DNA of 12,748 bases from a bacterium (GTDB taxonomy: Bacteria; Zixibacteria; MSB-5A5; GN15; FEB-12), in contig DAOWIM010000011.1 in the NCBI GenBank assembly GCA_030640905.1, forward strand, positions 1-12,748, written 5' to 3'. Shown one piece after another: positions 1-5,679 of the stretch. The stretch's first letter is position 1; every line of letters begins with the position of its first letter. The notes under the pieces are model-generated. The model was not told where the DNA came from, ran no database searches, and saw only the letters and a list, made by a program, of their open reading frames with translations. The translations under genes and the position numbers were made by a program.

Positions 1-157
1 GGGACTTCTATCAGTGTCTTCTGGATACGCTCTGGCCGAATATAGACCATCGACGCCTCAAATGTCGCATGGTAACCAAATGACCAACAATATGCAACTT
101 CTGGGACAACCTCTGGACATGTGCCGGTCACGGGAAGCGATGGTTTAGATGATCAGG

Positions 158-655
158 CTAATCAATTTCCAGGTCGAGACTTAGACTCTTATGGTCCGGC
201 CTTAGCTGACGACAACGGACACCGGCCATGTCAAAAATCTTGCGGGCGGCCACAAAGACCGGATCGCCGTTGTATTTGTCCGACAGGAAAACAACCTCTT
301 TGATCCCCACCTGCACAATCAGCTTAGCGCACTCGTTGCATGGAAAGAGCGAGACGTACAACGAAGCGCCATCGAGGTCCGGCTTGTTGGAGGCGTTGGT
401 GATCGCATTCATTTCAGCGTGGCAGACATAGGGGTACTTGGTGTCGAGATAGTCACCCTCGCGGTCCCACGGGAGCTCATCATCGGAGCAGCCGATAGGG
501 AAGCCGTTGTAACCGATCCCGATAATGCGCTTGTTGGCATTAACGACACAGGCTCCGACCTGAGTAGAGGGGTCTTTTGAGCGAAGGGCCGAAAGCTGGG
601 CGATAGCCATAAAGTACTCTTCCCAGCTAATGTAGTCGGTGCGTTTTGTTTTCAT
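158..655 (-). CDS. Deoxycytidylate (dCMP) deaminase
   Basis: This 165-residue cytosolic zinc enzyme should deaminate dCMP to dUMP, the substrate of thymidylate synthase. The zinc-dependent deaminase signature is complete. Residues 78-81 read CHAE, with His79 as zinc ligand and Glu81 as proton shuttle. Residues 105-110 read PCNECA, with Cys106 and Cys109 as the other ligands. The stretch GIGYNGFPIGCSDDELPW (46-63) and the later FPCNECAKLIVQVGIKE and SDKY segments are, from memory, strikingly close to human DCTD. This argues for dCMP rather than tRNA-adenosine or free cytidine as substrate. Length fits the family. The ATG start has no clear Shine-Dalgarno sequence, but the N-terminus (YISWEEYFMAIAQLSALRSKDPSTQVGA) is typical, so the start is probably right. 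It is 101 bases downstream of the slipin gene, with a hairpin between, so it may or may not share that transcript. I am very sure of the family and fairly sure of the substrate. Confidence 0.95.
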   Translation of the reverse strand: MKTKRTDYISWEEYFMAIAQLSALRSKDPSTQVGACVVNANKRIIGIGYNGFPIGCSDDELPWDREGDYLDTKYPYVCHAEMNAITNASNKPDLDGASLYVSLFPCNECAKLIVQVGIKEVVFLSDKYNGDPVFVAARKIFDMAGVRCRQLRPDHKSLSLDLEID

Positions 656-693
656 GGGTTGGTATGATAACAGATTTCAGCCCGGATAGCAAT

Positions 694-720
694 CGGGCAG
701 GAGCAGCATGCTCCTACCCG
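694..720 (-). repeat. GTAG-footed imperfect palindrome (REP-like hairpin)
   Basis: The arms AGGAGCA (699-705) and TGCTCCT (709-715) pair perfectly around a 3-base loop. After one mismatch the stem continues with CGGG/CCCG, giving about 11 pairs. Read on the minus strand, GTAG (717-714) sits at the foot of the palindrome, as in REP elements. The hairpin lies downstream of the slipin stop and upstream of the deaminase start. No T-run follows on the minus strand, so it is not a textbook intrinsic terminator, although it could stabilise the 3' end of the nfeD-slipin message. Confidence 0.6.
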
Positions 721-756
721 CTATTTACAGAAAAGATCGTGATGCCTCTCCCCCCT

Positions 757-1521
757 CTACTCCCCTGTCTTGTTGTCTAAGTATTTCTTAAATGCACCCA
801 GCAGGTCGATCGGAACCGGGAAAATCAAGGTCGAGTTCTTCTCAGCCGACACTTCAACCATCGTCTGTAAGAACCTGAGCTGCATTGCATTGGGCGCTGT
901 CGAAAGCTTGGTAGCGGCTTCGCTCAGCTTCTCAGCGGCCTGCGATTCACCCATGGCGTGAATGACCTTGGCCCGTCGCTCACGTTCGGCTTCGGCCTGC
1001 TTGGCCATCGCACGCATCATATCAGGCGGCAGATCAACATTCTTGACCTCAACGACCGACACCTTGATACCCCATGGCTCGGTTTGATCATCAATAATCT
1101 GCTGCAGTTCGGTATTGATTTTCTCGCGCTCAGCCAGAAGATCGTCAAGCTCCACCTGACCAAGGACAGAGCGGAGAGTAGTCTGTGCTATCTGTGAGGT
1201 AGCCTCAAAGAAATTGGCCACCGAAACAATCGCCTTGTTCGGATCGAGCACCTGGAAATAGAGCACGGCGTTGACTTTGATCGAGACGTTATCTTTGGTG
1301 ATAACATCCTGCGCGGGTACGTCGTAGGTGATAACGCGCAGGTCAACTTTCACCAGTCGGTCGACTATCGGGATCAGAAGAATCAGGCCGGGGCCTTTGG
1401 AGCCAATGAGGCGACCAAGTCGGAAAATCACGCCCCGTTCGTACTCTTTCAATATTCGGATAGCATTGACGAGGATGATAAAGCCAAAGAATATTACGAC
1501 TGCAAGAATCGGTAACTGCAT
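757..1521 (-). CDS. Slipin / stomatin-like SPFH-domain membrane protein
   Basis: This 254-residue protein has one N-terminal hydrophobic segment (about residues 3-20), then a complete SPFH/band-7 domain. Family landmarks are visible: EYERGVIFRLGR (26-37), GPGLILLIPIVDR, DVPAQDVITKDNVSIKVNAVLYFQV, the Leu/Arg-rich TTLRSVLGQVELDDLLAERE, and the WGIKVSVVEVKNVDLP segment. A charged Ala/Glu/Lys coiled-coil region (about 168-200) follows, as expected for an oligomer-forming slipin. It probably forms large membrane-bound rings that organise lipid and protein domains or act as a substrate or scaffold for the partner protease. The gene starts 23 bases after the nfeD stop, with GGGAG nine bases before the ATG, so the two are almost certainly co-transcribed. 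Archaeal NfeD homologues are known to cleave the C-terminus of the slipin partner, which supports a joint role in membrane quality control. No C-terminal NfeD-like fusion is present. Confidence 0.95.
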   Translation of the reverse strand: MQLPILAVVIFFGFIILVNAIRILKEYERGVIFRLGRLIGSKGPGLILLIPIVDRLVKVDLRVITYDVPAQDVITKDNVSIKVNAVLYFQVLDPNKAIVSVANFFEATSQIAQTTLRSVLGQVELDDLLAEREKINTELQQIIDDQTEPWGIKVSVVEVKNVDLPPDMMRAMAKQAEAERERRAKVIHAMGESQAAEKLSEAATKLSTAPNAMQLRFLQTMVEVSAEKNSTLIFPVPIDLLGAFKKYLDNKTGE

Positions 1522-1544
1522 CTATTCACACTCCCTGTTTATGA

Positions 1545-2939
1545 TTAACTTCTTCTAACTTTCAATACCATTTTATCGACAGCGACAACTTCTACCTCGT
1601 CCCCCTCCGCAAACGTCTCGGCTGATTTCATTTTCCAGAGGGCGCCATCAACATAAACCAAACCATTTCTCTTGACGGTCGCGATTTTCCCGATCATCCC
1701 TTCATGGCCAATAAACGGGCGCCGTCGGGACGCTTTGAGCACCAGCCAGCCGGCAAGCATCAGCGCACCGCCAACACATACCACAACGGTAATCAGAATT
1801 GACCACGATATCTTGAGCGATGGATCGACCGTGTCGATCAACATGATTCCACCCAGAAAGAGCGCTATGATGCCGCCAATTGACAAGAGTCCATGACTGA
1901 CCACTTTGATCTCCGCTATAAAGAGGATTATGCCGACTATGATCAGCGCCAGACCGGCGTAGTTGATCGGCAATGTCTGAAATGCGTAAAAGGCCAGGAT
2001 CAGCGAAATGGCGCCGACGACGCCGGGCAGGATCGCTCCGGGGTTGTACAGTTCGAGCACAATACCGAGGGAACCAATTGAGAACAGGATGAAAGCGATA
2101 TCGGGGGTGGTGATCAACGCGAGAAACGTATGTATCCACGATGTTTCGATCACCCGCGTGCGGGCGTTTTCAAGCTTCAGGACGATGTCGCCAAGAGGAA
2201 CATCGGTTTCGCATCCATCGAGTTGGGCAAGGAGGTCATCGAGATCGTCAGCGCGCACGTCGATAACATTCATCTCCAGCGCTTCGACATCGGTAATCGA
2301 AACCGATTCCCGAACCGCTTGTTCGGCCCACTCGGCGTTACGATTACGTTTGGCGGCGGCCGCTTTGATCTGGGCTACGGCATCGTTGGTGATCTTCTCG
2401 TTCATCATCGAGTCGATCTCTTCGCCACCACCTGCGACCGGATGGGCGGCGCCGATATTGGTCGATGGCGCCATAGCTGCAAAATGCGAAGCATACGTCA
2501 TGTAAACACCAGCCGAACCAGCCCGTGCACCGGAGGGCGCGATATACATACAGACCGGCACCGGCGAGTTCAAAATACTTTTGCAGATCGCCCAAGTTGG
2601 TTTTGTGAAACCGCCGGGAGTGTCAAGAAAGATCACCAGCAGTTCGGCCTCTTCCTCATCGGCCAGTTCGATAGCGGCATCTATTCGGTCGTTGGTAACG
2701 GTACCGATGGCGCCCTCTATCGTAATTGTATAGACTATCGGGCGGGAGATCGGTTCGGTTGAAGCTTGGGAGTCAAATTCTATGATGCTGTCGGCTGTGC
2801 CTGTTAACACAGGTGAGCCTGTTGAGTCGGGTGAATCAGGTGTGCCTGCGGCCAGGGCGGAACGAATACTAAAGGATATGACGGGACTGAGAAGTAGAAA
2901 CGTTAGTAGCCCAAGGACAATTTTGTGTCCGGTACGCAT
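1545..2939 (-). CDS. NfeD long-form membrane serine protease (ClpP-class, with OB-fold tail)
   Basis: This 464-residue protein has a signal peptide or anchor at about 5-31 (VLGLLTFLLLSPVISFSI, Ala-rich end), a Ser/Thr/Pro-rich linker (33-66) and a ClpP-class protease domain (about 67-245). Multiple membrane helices follow (about 280-300, 305-325, 328-345, 350-368 and 378-401), then a soluble C-terminal domain (405-463) matching the NfeD OB fold. By analogy with archaeal NfeD proteases, the nucleophile is Ser142 in AGSAG and the general base is Lys182 in NEKITND. The oxyanion and helix region ASHFAAMAPSTNIGAAHPV is typical. It likely cleaves hydrophobic peptides or the C-terminus of the adjacent slipin from the periplasmic side of the inner membrane. 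No Shine-Dalgarno sequence precedes the ATG. A weak TTGACT / AATATT pair 17 bases apart lies just upstream and would give a nearly leaderless message, but I do not call it a promoter. Confidence 0.94.
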   Translation of the reverse strand: MRTGHKIVLGLLTFLLLSPVISFSIRSALAAGTPDSPDSTGSPVLTGTADSIIEFDSQASTEPISRPIVYTITIEGAIGTVTNDRIDAAIELADEEEAELLVIFLDTPGGFTKPTWAICKSILNSPVPVCMYIAPSGARAGSAGVYMTYASHFAAMAPSTNIGAAHPVAGGGEEIDSMMNEKITNDAVAQIKAAAAKRNRNAEWAEQAVRESVSITDVEALEMNVIDVRADDLDDLLAQLDGCETDVPLGDIVLKLENARTRVIETSWIHTFLALITTPDIAFILFSIGSLGIVLELYNPGAILPGVVGAISLILAFYAFQTLPINYAGLALIIVGIILFIAEIKVVSHGLLSIGGIIALFLGGIMLIDTVDPSLKISWSILITVVVCVGGALMLAGWLVLKASRRRPFIGHEGMIGKIATVKRNGLVYVDGALWKMKSAETFAEGDEVEVVAVDKMVLKVRRS

Positions 2940-3029
2940 ACTGCAATATTGATAATCGACAAATCGAAGTCAACCTAAATAGGTGGCAAGCCACGTTTAG
3001 TTGTCGCGCGAGCCACATTAGCTGGGTCG

Positions 3030-3047
3030 CCCACCGCTTGCGGTGGG
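3030..3047. repeat. Perfect GC-rich inverted repeat
   Basis: CCCACCGC and GCGGTGGG are exact reverse complements separated by TT, which gives a strong short hairpin. It lies about 90 bases upstream of nfeD. A smaller perfect hairpin, GTGGC-AA-GCCAC, lies between it and nfeD (2983-2994). No T-run follows on the minus strand. The role could be a repeat element, transcription attenuation or mRNA stability; the sequence does not decide. Confidence 0.55.
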
Positions 3048-3159
3048 TTCCATTCCTGACTATATTTGCCTCATGGTCAAATTGAGACATTATGATAATG
3101 AGGGTACGGCGAGATTTGTCACTTTCAACTGCTTTCGCAACATACCCGGTTTAAGCCTT

Positions 3160-3208
3160 GTAGGTCGAAACCCCTGAGCCTCCGGCTGGCCGGGGGCGTG
3201 GTTTCGAC
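3160..3208 (+). repeat. REP-like element, copy 1
   Basis: It begins with the foot GTAG, followed by the outer stem GTCGAAACC (3164-3172), which pairs exactly with GGTTTCGAC (3200-3208). Inside, CCTCCGGC and GCCGGGGG form a second stem with one G-U type pair around a tiny loop. The foot tetranucleotide plus imperfect palindrome is the defining layout of REP elements moved by REP-associated tyrosine transposases (RAYT). No RAYT gene is in the window. Confidence 0.75.
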
Positions 3209-3292
3209 AAATGTGATCGCTTGACAATATCCGCCGCAATTATTATGGTCTAATATATCGAGGTTGGGCGGTTGGGCAAGCCAGCCAGTTTC

Positions 3293-3342
3293 GTAGGTCG
3301 AAACCCCTGAGCCACGAGCGTTGCTCGGGGCGTGGTTTCGAC
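3293..3342 (+). repeat. REP-like element, copy 2 (left half of an inverted pair)
   Basis: It has the same foot and outer stem as copy 1 (GTAG, then GTCGAAACC pairing with GGTTTCGAC) and shares the flanking CCTGAGCC and GGGGCGTGG. The inner stem is different in sequence but still paired: CGAGC-GTT-GCTCG here, against CCGGC-TG-GCCGG in copy 1. Conserved pairing with changed bases shows that the folded form is what is maintained. Confidence 0.78.
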
Positions 3343-3361
3343 ATCCACACACAGAAAAAGT

Positions 3362-3388
3362 GTCGAAACTACAGGAGTTTCGACCTAC
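3362..3388 (-). repeat. REP-like element, copy 3 (short, inverted relative to copies 1 and 2)
   Basis: On the minus strand it reads GTAG, then GTCGAAACT, a 5-base loop, then AGTTTCGAC. Compared with copies 1 and 2, the innermost outer-stem pair is changed on both sides (ACC/GGT to ACT/AGT), and the inner stem is lost. It faces copy 2 across a 19-base spacer with both GTAG feet pointing outward, the arrangement known as a REPIN or BIME. Confidence 0.75.
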
Positions 3389-3647
3389 AAGACTGGCGGC
3401 GGGGTCTGCGTAAGTTGCGGGTGCAGTGTCTGTTGGTCGCGACGGTAATCAATTTCAAGCGGCTGACGGCCGTATCTGGTGGATTATGTGACTTCAGAAT
3501 TCTATTTGCCGCTATCATAGATGCGATTCGGTGCCTTCTGAACGAATCGGGCAGCTGTCGCTCACAATTAATACCGAGTTTGGTAACTACCGAATGAACG
3601 AACCAAAAACCAGGGTTTCTCAACAAGCCCGCTGGGTGGGGTACCGG

Positions 3648-3674
3648 GTAGGTCAAGAACCCTGCGCTCCTGAC
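3648..3674 (+). repeat. REP-like element overlapping the 3' end of a gene
   Basis: It begins GTAGGTC and continues AAGAACCCTGCGCTCCTGAC. The start resembles copies 1 and 2 (GTAGGTCGAAACCCCTG), and the ends GTCAAGA / TCCTGAC form an imperfect palindrome. It overlaps the last coding codons and stop of the glycosylase-like gene at 3653. Membership in the same family is inferred from the shared GTAGGTC foot and A/G-rich run into CCCTG. Confidence 0.5.
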
Positions 3675-4330
3675 ATTGAATTCCATTCGTTATCTTTCAG
3701 AAACTTGGCTGCAACTTCTTTTCCGTTTATGTTTCCGTATTTCGCGGCTTTTTTGTTCCAATACATGCTGCTCGGATGCGGGCAGCGGCCTATCTCAACA
3801 CCCGGAACAGAGAGCTTGGCTTCATCAAATACGCCCCACGCAAGCTTACTAACAAATAGGATCAACTCCGGCCTCAACACCGCAACGACCGATTGGAAAA
3901 ACTCAATCGCGATTTTCTTATCAACCTCCTCAATACCGGCCACACTGACTCCGGTCTTGGCCGGTCGCTGAAAATAGTTGTAGTAGGCAATATCGTGTAT
4001 GGCGTCGTACGGATTCTCAAGTTCCCGCCCGACCGAGTGCAGCATCTTGGTGAGGTTCCTGTATATCGTGTGGCCTTTTGCTTTGAAATTCTCTCTGCGC
4101 GATCCTCGTATAATTTCGGTGGTACTGATCCATGCGATTTCCTTATCCTCAAGCATCTCCTGATTGCCATTGAACCACTTCCTGGGAGTTTCGTGTTGTG
4201 TGGACTCGGGTGGTAGATAATGGCTCTCGCCAATAACCAGCAGACGTTTGTGTTCGGGGCAATCGTACCGGCATCCGACCCATGGCCTCATGGCTGGATA
4301 ATTCTGTATTAGATCACGCGCATATTGCAT
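3653..4330 (-). CDS. Uracil-DNA-glycosylase-superfamily-like protein, function unknown
   Basis: This 225-residue soluble protein has no signal peptide or membrane helix. The layout resembles the uracil-DNA glycosylase fold. LLVIGESHY (30-38) sits where the family has its water-activating GxDPY-type loop. IAYYNYFQRP (114-123) sits in the core, a hydrophobic strand plus helix LILFVSKLAWGVF (156-168) follows, and PHPSS (184-188) matches the HPS-type DNA-intercalation loop of the superfamily. The Glu in GESHY replaces the usual Asp or Asn, so catalysis on uracil is uncertain. Cys20 and Cys24 (GCRYDC) are close together but do not make a clear iron-sulfur set. Start: ATG with AGGAG six bases upstream. 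It follows the membrane-protein gene after 60 bases. Its last six residues (SGAQGS) and stop come from a REP-like palindrome. It could also be a nucleotide- or base-sensing relative rather than a repair enzyme. The fold call is moderate and the function unknown. Confidence 0.85.
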   Translation of the reverse strand: MQYARDLIQNYPAMRPWVGCRYDCPEHKRLLVIGESHYLPPESTQHETPRKWFNGNQEMLEDKEIAWISTTEIIRGSRRENFKAKGHTIYRNLTKMLHSVGRELENPYDAIHDIAYYNYFQRPAKTGVSVAGIEEVDKKIAIEFFQSVVAVLRPELILFVSKLAWGVFDEAKLSVPGVEIGRCPHPSSMYWNKKAAKYGNINGKEVAAKFLKDNEWNSMSGAQGS

Positions 4331-4390
4331 GAAGTGCTCCTATGTTGAGATATCGTGGGCAGCAGAATCGCCAAAGGGTTCTGCGCTACA

Positions 4391-5107
4391 TTACTGATCC
4401 TGTACCATGCTACTGCCGTCTTCACAAAACACCAGTTTTAGCGGATTGTGCTTTGTGAAGGTCCTCTGTACATATTCTTTCACCATTGAATTTGATATCC
4501 TCTTAGCGGACACAAGGGTTCGATGAAAGGCAGCGCCCAGTATCCAAAGAATCATAACGAAAGAAGCATAAACGACAATATCCTTCAAGGGATGGTCCCC
4601 AATGTCATGACACATAGGCCCGTAGAACAATGCCGACCAAGTTACGCACACAACGAACACACCAACGATCGTCGCCCCAAGCCCTGCCATATAATTACTC
4701 AGGCCAGCCATGAAATCGTCGTACTTCTCATTCAGCAACGCCACTTTATGAGAGTTATACAGACAATTCATCAACTCCCATGCCTTTCTCTGATCGTCAG
4801 TGATGTTATGCGGCCCGTCTATCTCAATCAATTCTGCCTTGAGAAGCTCTACTAAAACCGGCCTATGATCGTAGGCTAACCATCTGCGAAACAGCTGTGA
4901 CCAGACAAGCGAATAGTAAATGTTTGCTAGCAAGAATCCGAGCGCACCTGAACCAAGCACGACAAGAAGAGCGGGCCCAATGCCTTTGACGTCCCAGAGA
5001 ATCTGCTCGGTGCATGTAAAGTCGGTAGCCAAAAAGACCACGAGTAGGATAAATACCGTGTTAAACCCAGGAATAGTGTACCGTAAGATTCTTTGGGCCT
5101 CATACAT
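4391..5107 (-). CDS. Membrane protein of unknown function, four predicted helices
   Basis: I do not recognise this 238-residue protein. Hydrophobicity suggests four membrane helices in two pairs: about 12-29 and 44-68, then 140-163 and 176-195. A soluble central segment of roughly 70 residues (70-139, charged, containing HRPVLVELLKAELIEIDG) separates the pairs, and a 40-residue basic tail (VSAKRISNSMVKEYVQRTFTKH) follows. I chose the ATG at 5107 over the in-frame TTG at 5113. The excellent AGGAGGA (5120-5114) directly abuts the TTG but is six bases from the ATG. Base composition looks more AT-rich than in the genes on either side of the islet. The downstream neighbour is the glycosylase-like gene, 60 bases away, and the two are probably co-transcribed. 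The upstream neighbour is a dead IS3 fragment. The pair may be an acquired cassette; a membrane effector or sensor role is possible but not shown. Confidence 0.85.
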   Translation of the reverse strand: MYEAQRILRYTIPGFNTVFILLVVFLATDFTCTEQILWDVKGIGPALLVVLGSGALGFLLANIYYSLVWSQLFRRWLAYDHRPVLVELLKAELIEIDGPHNITDDQRKAWELMNCLYNSHKVALLNEKYDDFMAGLSNYMAGLGATIVGVFVVCVTWSALFYGPMCHDIGDHPLKDIVVYASFVMILWILGAAFHRTLVSAKRISNSMVKEYVQRTFTKHNPLKLVFCEDGSSMVQDQ

Positions 5108-5314
5108 ATTCAATCCTCCTCATACTCGGGTTATATACTGGAAGAACCGCCTTAGCGTTTTATCCTACTTTGCTATTCAATTCGTCGGAAGGCACTCCAA
5201 TTCCAAGTAGGGATCCTTCCTATCTCATAGTCCGTGTCCAGCTCCCAGATTGCCACAAACCGGTATTCGAAGTGCTGTACGTCTTCAGACAATCCGGACA
5301 TCTGGAGTTGAAAT
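5108..5314. other. Intergenic stretch with leader of the membrane protein and IS end
   Basis: This stretch holds the strong ribosome binding site AGGAGGA at 5114-5120 (minus strand) and non-coding sequence up to about 5275. From 5276 the presumed outer end of the IS3 remnant follows. I see no gene here, and no promoter I would defend. Confidence 0.5.
5276..5300. repeat. Candidate terminal inverted repeat of the IS3-family remnant
   Basis: The sequence starting TGTACGTCTTCAGACAATCC lies 15 bases beyond the transposase stop, on the side where the right end of the element should be. A TGT-type tip close after the transposase stop is typical of IS3-family ends. No matching left end is visible, so this is inferred from position and form only. 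Confidence 0.35.
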
Positions 5315-5458
5315 CTAAGCCACAGTTTGTGCTCTGGCAATAGCCTTTTTGTAGTTTCGTTTCCTCAGACTCATTGTTCGCTTTTTAATTCGTTTCCTTT
5401 CTTCAATAATCTTGGTTGCTCGCCCGGTGTAGACATCAGCCGGGGTCACATTGTCCAG
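5315..5458 (-). pseudogene. IS3-family transposase remnant (C-terminal end of the integrase-core protein)
   Basis: The minus-strand frame from 5458 to the TAG at 5315 reads LDNVTPADVYTGRA, then a Lys/Arg-rich run (IIEERKRIKKRTMSLRKRN). This matches what I know of the extreme C-terminus of IS3-group transposases: YHESLDNVTPADVYFGR, then a basic helix with RRRYN-like residues. The upstream part with the catalytic DDE residues is missing. A TGA lies in frame two codons before LDN, and unrelated palindromic sequence begins within a few bases. About 47 codons survive and there is no start. It marks a past insertion next to the two-gene islet and is not functional. Confidence 0.75.
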
Positions 5459-5463
5459 TCAAG

Positions 5464-5486
5464 GGCAGGACCCCCGCGATCCTGCC
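5464..5486. repeat. Palindromic element abutting the transposase remnant
   Basis: GGCAGGA (5464-5470) and TCCTGCC (5480-5486) are exact reverse complements around the 9-base loop CCCCCGCGA. It lies five bases from the last recognisable transposase codon, so the element or a deletion that ended at it may have truncated the IS. On the minus strand the foot reads GTGG rather than GTAG, so it is at most a relative of the REP-like family. Confidence 0.55.
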
Positions 5487-5679
5487 ACAAACATTTTCCC
5501 ACCCCCCAATTCACCACCACATCACCCCTAAAAACAATACCGCCCACTATCACAAAGGATAAATCCGCCTAGAGCTTATAGGAGAGCCAAAAACACTACC
5601 GACCCACTACTCCGAAAGTGAAAAAACGCCAAACGAACCCATTTCACTCGTATGGGGCAGCACAGGAAAGGACCCAGAC
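5487..5679. other. Intergenic stretch with extreme strand asymmetry, no gene seen
   Basis: This is downstream sequence of the amidohydrolase gene. No open frame with protein-like features and no T-run terminator was found. The first 70 bases (5487-5556) contain only one G on the plus strand (5542), so a minus-strand transcript would be almost free of C and rich in G and U, with runs such as GGGGGG and GGGG. Confidence 0.5.

Larger units (their letters stand above)
2940..3652. other. Palindrome-rich intergenic region without a credible gene
   Basis: This 713-base gap lies between nfeD and the glycosylase-like gene. Short open frames on both strands have no recognisable domain, and several are simply readings of palindromes. 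The gap contains at least six hairpin-capable sequences: GTGGCAAGCCAC (2983-2994), CCCACCGCTTGCGGTGGG (3030-3047), three related GTAG-footed elements (3160-3208, 3293-3342, 3362-3388), and the left end of a fourth (3648-3674). About 3400-3600 shows nothing I can assign. It should also contain the promoter of nfeD, which I cannot place with confidence. Confidence 0.7.

Noticed and set aside
1..157. Open frames to the left edge: a minus-strand frame from a GTG at 131 (contains VAYCWSFGYHATFEAS) and a plus-strand frame ending at a TAG at 146-148.
   Set aside because: Both are open only because the segment is short; neither has a ribosome binding site or a recognisable domain, and they cannot both be real. 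Left unassigned.
1702..2762. Several long open frames on both strands inside nfeD (for example a 210-codon plus-strand frame at 2130-2762).
   Set aside because: They are shadows of nfeD, whose protein has a complete signal peptide, catalytic motif, membrane segments and OB fold in the other frame.
3160..3388. The repeated palindromes as a CRISPR array.
   Set aside because: Copies differ in length and orientation, spacing is irregular (about 84 and 19 bases), and there are no cas genes. The foot-plus-hairpin form fits REP elements instead.
3369..3686. Minus-strand 105-codon open frame in the palindrome-rich gap.
   Set aside because: It runs through REP-like palindromes and the 3' end of the glycosylase-like gene, is rich in Arg/Pro/Cys, and has no domain or ribosome binding site. 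It is probably a chance frame.
5114..5679. A selC tRNA expected near selA/selB.
   Set aside because: No sequence with a UCA anticodon loop, long acceptor/T arms and a TTCGA-type T-loop was seen in this or the other intergenic gaps on either strand by eye. A tRNA scan would settle it.
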